Assembly: GCA_031278115.1 (NCBI GenBank)
Contig: JAITKZ010000039.1
Coordinates: 1 to 11,875 of the forward strand
Direction: 5' to 3'
DNA: 11,875 nucleotides
DNA from: Endomicrobium sp.
GTDB lineage: Bacteria; Elusimicrobiota; Endomicrobiia; Endomicrobiales; Endomicrobiaceae
The notes under the pieces are model-generated. The model was not told where the DNA came from. It searched no databases and saw nothing but the letters and a program-made list of their open reading frames with translations. The position numbers were made by a program, and so were the translations under genes. Shown here piece by piece: positions 7,563-11,875 of the stretch. The first letter of the stretch is position 1, and every line of letters begins with the position of its first letter.

Positions 7563-8254
7563 ATGGTAGAAACAAAAGTTATTGTGGTTGATGATGAAGA
7601 AAGTTTAAGAACTTTGGCGAAAAATCTTCTTGAAGGTGAAGGTTTTATGGTTGTTACATGCAAAGATACTGATAGGGATACGATAGGATGTTAAAATCTA
7701 AGCCAGATCTTGCAGTTGTAGATATAAATATGCCTACGATAGGCGGATTAGAATTTTGCAGAAGAATAAGGACAACTTCAGCTTTAAAAAATATTCCTAC
7801 CATCATGCTTACAGTAGAATCTACTGAAACTAATAAAGTTCTAGGGTTTGATTCCGGCGCTGACGATTATTTAACGAAGCCCTTCAGTAATAGAGAGCTT
7901 GTTGCTAGAGTTAAGGCTTTGCTCAGACGTGCTAAACGTAAAGATAGAGTCAATAAATTTGAAATAGACAATCTTTCATTATTTTTGGAATCAAGGACTG
8001 TTTTTCTTAATGGAAAAGAAGTTCAATTAAGACCAAAGGAATTTGACTTGCTTTACTTGTTTTTACAAAAACCTGGAATTGTTCTAAACAGAGAGTTTAT
8101 TTTGGAAAACGTTTTTGAGTATAACATATCGGTTACTACTAGAACCATTGATACCCACATAAAGAATTTAAGAAACATTTTAAAACCTTGGGGAAGAAAA
8201 CATATTAAAACCATTTTTGGAGTTGGTTTTAGATTTGATTCAGCTAAGAAATAA
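7563..8254 (+). pseudogene. OmpR/PhoB-family response regulator, broken by a one-base loss
   Basis: The first frame gives 43 residues: a receiver start with the acidic pair Asp10-Asp11 in IVVDDEES, ending at TAA 7692-7694. The rest lies in the -1 frame from ATG 7688: the phospho-acceptor in VVDINMP, Thr in IMLTVES, Lys in YLTKPFS, then a winged-helix domain with TTRTIDTHIKNLRNIL as the likely recognition region and the closing GVGFRF. Adding one base near 7688 joins them into 230 residues, the normal length, placing Asp54, Thr84 and Lys106 as expected. AAAGGA at 7553-7558 supports the ATG at 7563. The break does not sit in a homopolymer, so slippage rescue is unlikely. The second fragment's ATG overlaps the first stop region, so a split protein made by reinitiation is possible but unproven. 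It is the natural partner of the upstream kinase. Confidence 0.88.
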
Positions 8255-8324
8255 AAGCGTACGCAAAACCCAGAAGCAGTTCTAACTTTACAGAAGTCTG
8301 TTGTTATTTTTAACAAGGGCGGAA

Positions 8325-10468
8325 ATGTTAGAAAAAAGATTAGTTTCTTTAGCTGCGGCTTTGATTGTATTGTTAGGATCTGATTCTTTGGCTTTCGCCG
8401 CTACTGGCGTAACAGGGTGCAGGATATTTTCATATAACCCAAATCCTGTAACTTCAGCTATGGGGGTGTTGCGTTGGTTTCAGGAAATGCCACTTCGGCA
8501 ATCTTAAATCCAGCGTCAACAATAGATACTTACAGAATAACAGGCTCAATAAACAACTCTTTAATATTCAACACAATTCAATATAACTTTTTGGGCGCTC
8601 AATTCCCTTCTTCTATTGGAAATTTTGGCATTTCGTTTATGTATGCTGGTTTTGGCAAGATAGATTATCTTGACAATTTCGGCAACTCTGTAAATATTGC
8701 TTCTTGTAACGATTTAGGATTGATCTTAAATTACTCAATTGACTTAAGAGAAACTACACCAGTTGAATTTATGTACGGTGGGCTTGGTGTAAACTTAAAA
8801 CTTTTAAGATCGAATCTTGCTGATTACAGTGCGGAAGCTTTTGCTGCTGACATAGGGTGCATTTTTAGATTCTCTGATTTTGACAATATTTCTCTTGGAG
8901 TAGCTTATAAAAATTTTGGCTCAAAAATGAAATTTATAAAAGAAAGTTACGATTTACCTCAAGTTTTGTCGGTTGGGGCCGCTTATAGCGAAAAGGATTT
9001 TTTTAATTTAAAAGTTGCAATAGACTATAATTCACAAATATATTCCAGTAACTTCTTTTCTGTGGGTGCTTCTTTTTCTCCTATATACTTCTTAGATTTA
9101 AGATCAGGTGTAAAGCTTGCTGAAAAATCTTTAGACACAGATTTCAGAATGGGATTTGCTTTGGAGATTCAAAGCGTAACTCTAGACTATTCTTACGCTC
9201 CAGGTCAAAATATAGATGGAACGCACAGTGTCAATTTAAGCTGCGCTTTGGGAAGTTTTGTTTCTGAAAAAACTGCATATGATTATTATCTTAAAGAACA
9301 TTTTAGAAAAGCAGTTAATCTCTATAATAGGAAAGATTATATAAAAGCGAGAGAAGCATTGGGCGAAATTTTGGCTGTTTATCCAGATCATGCTGCTTCG
9401 CAAAAATATTTGAAAAAGATTAACGAAGAGTTATCTTATGTTGATGTTTATAATGCAAGTTTAACTAGTAAGTATATGACTAAAGCCAATAATGCTCTCG
9501 CTTTGGGCGATGTTGTAAAAGCAAGGAGGTACTACAATAAAGTTTTGTCTATGGATCCTGGAAATTTGCTTGCCAAAAGTGGCATAGAAAAGACCGAAGC
9601 ATATACTTTAGGAGTTTTAAAAGAAAGAAATAGAGATAAAAATAGAAAAAGAATAGAATATTTATGGAAGAGATTTAAGAAGTTTTACAAAGATGGAGAT
9701 CTTGTAAACGCTAAAGAATCTCTTGCATTTATTTTGGACATTGACCATAAAAATGATGCGGCAAAAACTGAAATGACAAATGTTGACAATCAGCTTGCAA
9801 AAATTGCATCTGATAAAATTTCTGGACTTTATAACAAGGGTAGAGCTTTGTTTGACAAAGGCAACTATGAAGATTCTATAAGATACTTTGAGGCGATTGT
9901 TATTGCGTCGCCTTCAAGGACCGATATTAGAGATTTATTGGCGTCGGCAAAAAAGAATGTAAAAAATGCCGTTCAATATGAAAACAATAAAAAAGCTGCT
10001 ATTGCGCAGGGAAAAGTAAAAGATAAATTAGACAAGATGTATGAAAGCGCATTAAATTATTACAATGAAAACAATCTTGACAAAGCGATGGCATATTTCA
10101 AAAAGAGCAAAGAACTTGCAGATAAATATAATTTTGCTGATTATTCAAAAAGTTCGCGCGAGTATATGTCTAAAATAGGCAAAGACTTATCTGATATTTA
10201 TTATAAAAAGGGTTTTGAGTTTTATAGCAAAAATAAATTTGAAGAAGCTTTTAAAGAATATAAACTTGCAATAGAATATAATCCGTCAAATGCGTCGGCT
10301 GTTGCAGAATATAATAAAACTGCAGACAATATTGCACAAAAATATTATAAACAAGGCATGTCTTATTATAGCAAGGGCGATTTTACAAATGTGGCTGTAT
10401 TATTGAGGAAGGCTTTAGTTTATAGACCTGATAAAATGGAAGTTAAAAGAGCTTTGGAGAAGATGTAA
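8325..10468 (+). pseudogene. PorV-like outer-membrane protein with TPR repeats, frameshifted
   Basis: ATG 8325 (GGCGGA just upstream) starts a signal peptide with cleavage probably after AFA at residue 25, then SYNPNPVTSAMG. This frame ends at TAA 8505-8507. From the G5 run at 8462-8466 the -1 frame continues with GVALVSGNATSAILNPAS and stays open to 10468. Restoring one G gives about 714 residues. The joined motif AMGG...NPA is typical of PorV/UPF0164-like barrels. Reconstructed residues about 48-310 are strand-rich and barrel-like. The rest carries about seven TPR-like helical repeats (for example YKDGDLVNAKESLAFIL and YSKNKFEEAFKEYKLAIEY), probably periplasmic. PorV is the outer-membrane shuttle of type IX secretion, but many PorV-like proteins are uncharacterised. 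Without the frame repair the body has no signal peptide. The long intact downstream frame implies a recent break. The next gene overlaps it by one base. Confidence 0.82.
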
Positions 10469-10812
10469 TGACAAAAAAAATAATGTTTTCATTGTGTTTT
10501 TTGCTTACTTGCGTTCAATTATCTTTTGCAGCAAAGGCATATCCAAACCCTTGGATACCTGAGGGCAAAAATAAAAATCAAGGTACAATATCTGAAGGTA
10601 TTACTTTTGACGATTTAGATAATTCTGGAGGTGAAATATACATATACGACTCCATGGGAGAATTAGTTAGAAAATTGTATTGGGAAAGCGGAAATAAAAA
10701 CGTTAAATGGGACGGAAGAAATAATAATGGAGAGTATGTTGCAAGCGGTGTTTATTTATGGAAAATAAAAGATGCCAGTGGGAAAGTCTCAAAGCTTGTA
10801 ATAATAAGATAG
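10468..10812 (+). CDS. Small exported protein consisting of a lone FlgD-Ig/sorting-like domain
   Basis: The 114-residue protein has a signal peptide (Lys3-Lys4, hydrophobic core, likely cleavage after SFA at residue 21) followed directly by AKAYPNPW and a single beta-sandwich domain. The pattern IYIYDSMGELVRKLYW, then WDGRNNNGEYVASGVYLWKI and a final KLVIIR, is that of FlgD-Ig-like domains and of type IX-like C-terminal sorting domains. Such domains normally end large exported proteins. Here one stands alone, which is unusual. The ATG overlaps the stop of the PorV-like/TPR gene by one base, so translation is probably coupled. An in-frame A8 run at 10473-10480 lies near the start and does not disrupt the gene. 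It could be an adaptor or surface subunit, or a remnant of a longer protein. Its function is not known. Confidence 0.8.
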   Translation: MTKKIMFSLCFLLTCVQLSFAAKAYPNPWIPEGKNKNQGTISEGITFDDLDNSGGEIYIYDSMGELVRKLYWESGNKNVKWDGRNNNGEYVASGVYLWKIKDASGKVSKLVIIR

Positions 10813-10833
10813 AGGATTAAAGATTGATATAAC

Positions 10834-10840
10834 AAGGAGG
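10834..10840 (+). promoter_or_regulatory. Strong ribosome binding site fixing a GTG start
   Basis: AAGGAGG lies five bases before GTG 10846. The nearby ATG at 10844 is followed at once by TGA, so GTG is the only sensible start for the downstream gene. Confidence 0.85.
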
Positions 10841-10845
10841 AAGAT

Positions 10846-11875
10846 GTGAGAAAAAAACTTGTTAGTATTGCTTTAGCTTTTATGTTGGCATGCGGATATT
10901 CTGGAAATGCTTTATCTGCAGGAGATGCTTATTCCGATGCCAGTAAATTCCGACAGGAAGTTCTAAATAACAATAACTTAAACTCTGATAAGACGGCGCT
11001 TAATGTTTTGTCAATTGATGAAATGGATAAGAATTTATTAATTGGCAAAATTACATCTGTTATGCACTACAGAGTAGGGCAATTAGTTGCAATACAAGAA
11101 CGAGACGGCAGCATTGCTTTGTATGATGCCGGCGGTTATAGAGCGACATTATCTGAAACCGAAGCAGGCAGCGGAAAGTTTGAAATAACTAATATGCAAT
11201 TGAGATATACTGATGTGGATTGGGACGCAGTAAAAAAAGATGATGCAAAGAAATGGTTAGGAGATTATTTGGCAAATTTGGGTTTTGATGAGGCTTCTGC
11301 GCATAAAATTAGTGAAAATCAAGGTATTAGTATTATTAGTTTTTTACAAGAGAAAGGACTTAACTCTTCTTTTAGTTTTGCGCCCGATGCCACAGGAAAT
11401 CTAAGATGTACTTTAAATTATGATGGAAAGCCTCAAAGTACATTTGATTCCAACGGAGATTTATCAGCAGAATGGATTTATGATAAAACGACAGGTGCTT
11501 TGCAACAAAGTATAGTTTATTCTTATTCTGCCGCTACTGAAAAAACACCTGAAAAATGGATTGCGACTGTAACATATTATAATGATCGCGGTATGGAAAC
11601 CTCTAGTTTCAGATGCGATGTAATTGATGATACTAAAGGCGGTTCTCAATTTAAAAGTTTTCCTAAAGACTATCACTTAGATTATGACAAGCAGGTTCAA
11701 ACAACTGTGTATGAATATGATAAAAATGGGTCAAAAATAGCTGAAAGAGATTTAGAAAAAAATAATGTTACGTACTATGGTTATGGCAAGCCTATAGAGA
11801 CTGTTCATATTAATCCTGACACAGGTCATAAGACTGTCACAGCCAGATATACATATTATGCAGGAGGTACTTTAA
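10846..11875 (+). CDS. Exported protein with YD-like motifs, runs off the window end
   Basis: The frame from GTG 10846 stays open for 343 codons to the window edge, so the C-terminus is missing. The N-terminus MRKKLVSIALAFMLACG is a signal peptide, with cleavage probably after ALSA at residue 25; MLAC is a weak lipobox alternative. Residues about 66-125 look beta-rich (GKITSVMHYRVGQLVAIQ), about 126-180 helical. From about 190 there are recurring tyrosine-rich strands with turns, such as LNYDGKPQSTFDSNGDL, VYEYDKNGSKIAERD and YGYGKPIETVHINPDTGHK, which resemble YD/Rhs-type or other beta-repeat surface proteins. I do not recognise the family. It lies 33 bases after the lone sorting-like domain gene and is probably in the same transcription unit, suggesting a surface or secreted role. 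Confidence 0.8.
   Translation, partial: MRKKLVSIALAFMLACGYSGNALSAGDAYSDASKFRQEVLNNNNLNSDKTALNVLSIDEMDKNLLIGKITSVMHYRVGQLVAIQERDGSIALYDAGGYRATLSETEAGSGKFEITNMQLRYTDVDWDAVKKDDAKKWLGDYLANLGFDEASAHKISENQGISIISFLQEKGLNSSFSFAPDATGNLRCTLNYDGKPQSTFDSNGDLSAEWIYDKTTGALQQSIVYSYSAATEKTPEKWIATVTYYNDRGMETSSFRCDVIDDTKGGSQFKSFPKDYHLDYDKQVQTTVYEYDKNGSKIAERDLEKNNVTYYGYGKPIETVHINPDTGHKTVTARYTYYAGGTL

Noticed and set aside
7671..7694. Programmed ribosomal frameshift in the response regulator
   Set aside because: No slippery heptamer or homopolymer lies in the window where the two frames overlap, unlike in aroK.
8257..8264. Palindrome GCGTACGC just after the regulator stop
   Set aside because: A single eight-base palindrome with no second copy or partner is not enough to call an operator.
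8290..8310. ACAGA-AG-TCTGT inverted repeat followed by a T-rich stretch, as a terminator for the regulator gene
   Set aside because: The stem has five pairs and a two-base loop, too tight to form well.
8301..8324. Upstream TTG start extending the signal-peptide frame by eight residues
   Set aside because: ATG 8325 has GGCGGA just upstream and gives a cleaner signal peptide; the TTG has no ribosome binding site.
8255..8324. Promoter for the PorV-like cassette
   Set aside because: TTATTT at 8304-8309 has no -35 partner at an acceptable distance; nothing here is better than background in AT-rich DNA.

Overview
The window is AT-rich bacterial DNA with short gene spacing. It shows gene decay: three of eleven genes carry what looks like a single one-base lesion in an otherwise intact sequence. 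Housekeeping genes for purine, aromatic, fatty-acid and sugar metabolism lie beside PorV-like and FlgD-Ig-like envelope proteins. That mix suggests a host-restricted member of Elusimicrobiota, close to the termite-gut flagellate endosymbiont Candidatus Endomicrobium. This placement is an inference from gene content and decay style, not from a database match.

Layout, all genes on the plus strand. Bases 26-1321 encode PurB (adenylosuccinate lyase). A 291-base gap follows, holding two small hairpins and a promoter. Bases 1613-3275 hold aroC (chorismate synthase) overlapping aroK (shikimate kinase) by one base; aroK is frameshifted in an A8 run. Bases 3353-4060 encode an exported outer-membrane barrel protein. 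Bases 4100-6097 hold accA (acetyl-CoA carboxylase alpha carboxyltransferase) and fba (class II aldolase), nine bases apart. Bases 6227-6517 encode a small two-helix membrane protein between a good promoter and a strong terminator. Bases 6585-8254 hold an intact sensor histidine kinase and its OmpR-type response regulator, which is broken by a one-base loss. Bases 8325-10468 hold a PorV-like barrel plus TPR gene whose signal peptide is frameshifted off the body. Bases 10468-10812 encode a free-standing FlgD-Ig/sorting-like domain. From 10846 a secreted protein with YD-like motifs starts at GTG and runs off the window.

How the genes fit together. AroK and AroC act in the same pathway, and the tight overlap suggests translational coupling. 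The A8 run is well placed for -1 slippage, which would restore a complete 168-residue kinase with every catalytic motif. The kinase/regulator pair has lost frame in the regulator only. The last three genes look like one transcription unit for exported envelope proteins: an outer-membrane PorV-like protein with periplasmic TPRs, a lone sorting-like domain and a large exported protein. This cassette is the best candidate here for an uncharacterised system, although its first gene is currently out of frame. I saw no tRNA, rRNA, CRISPR array or insertion sequence.
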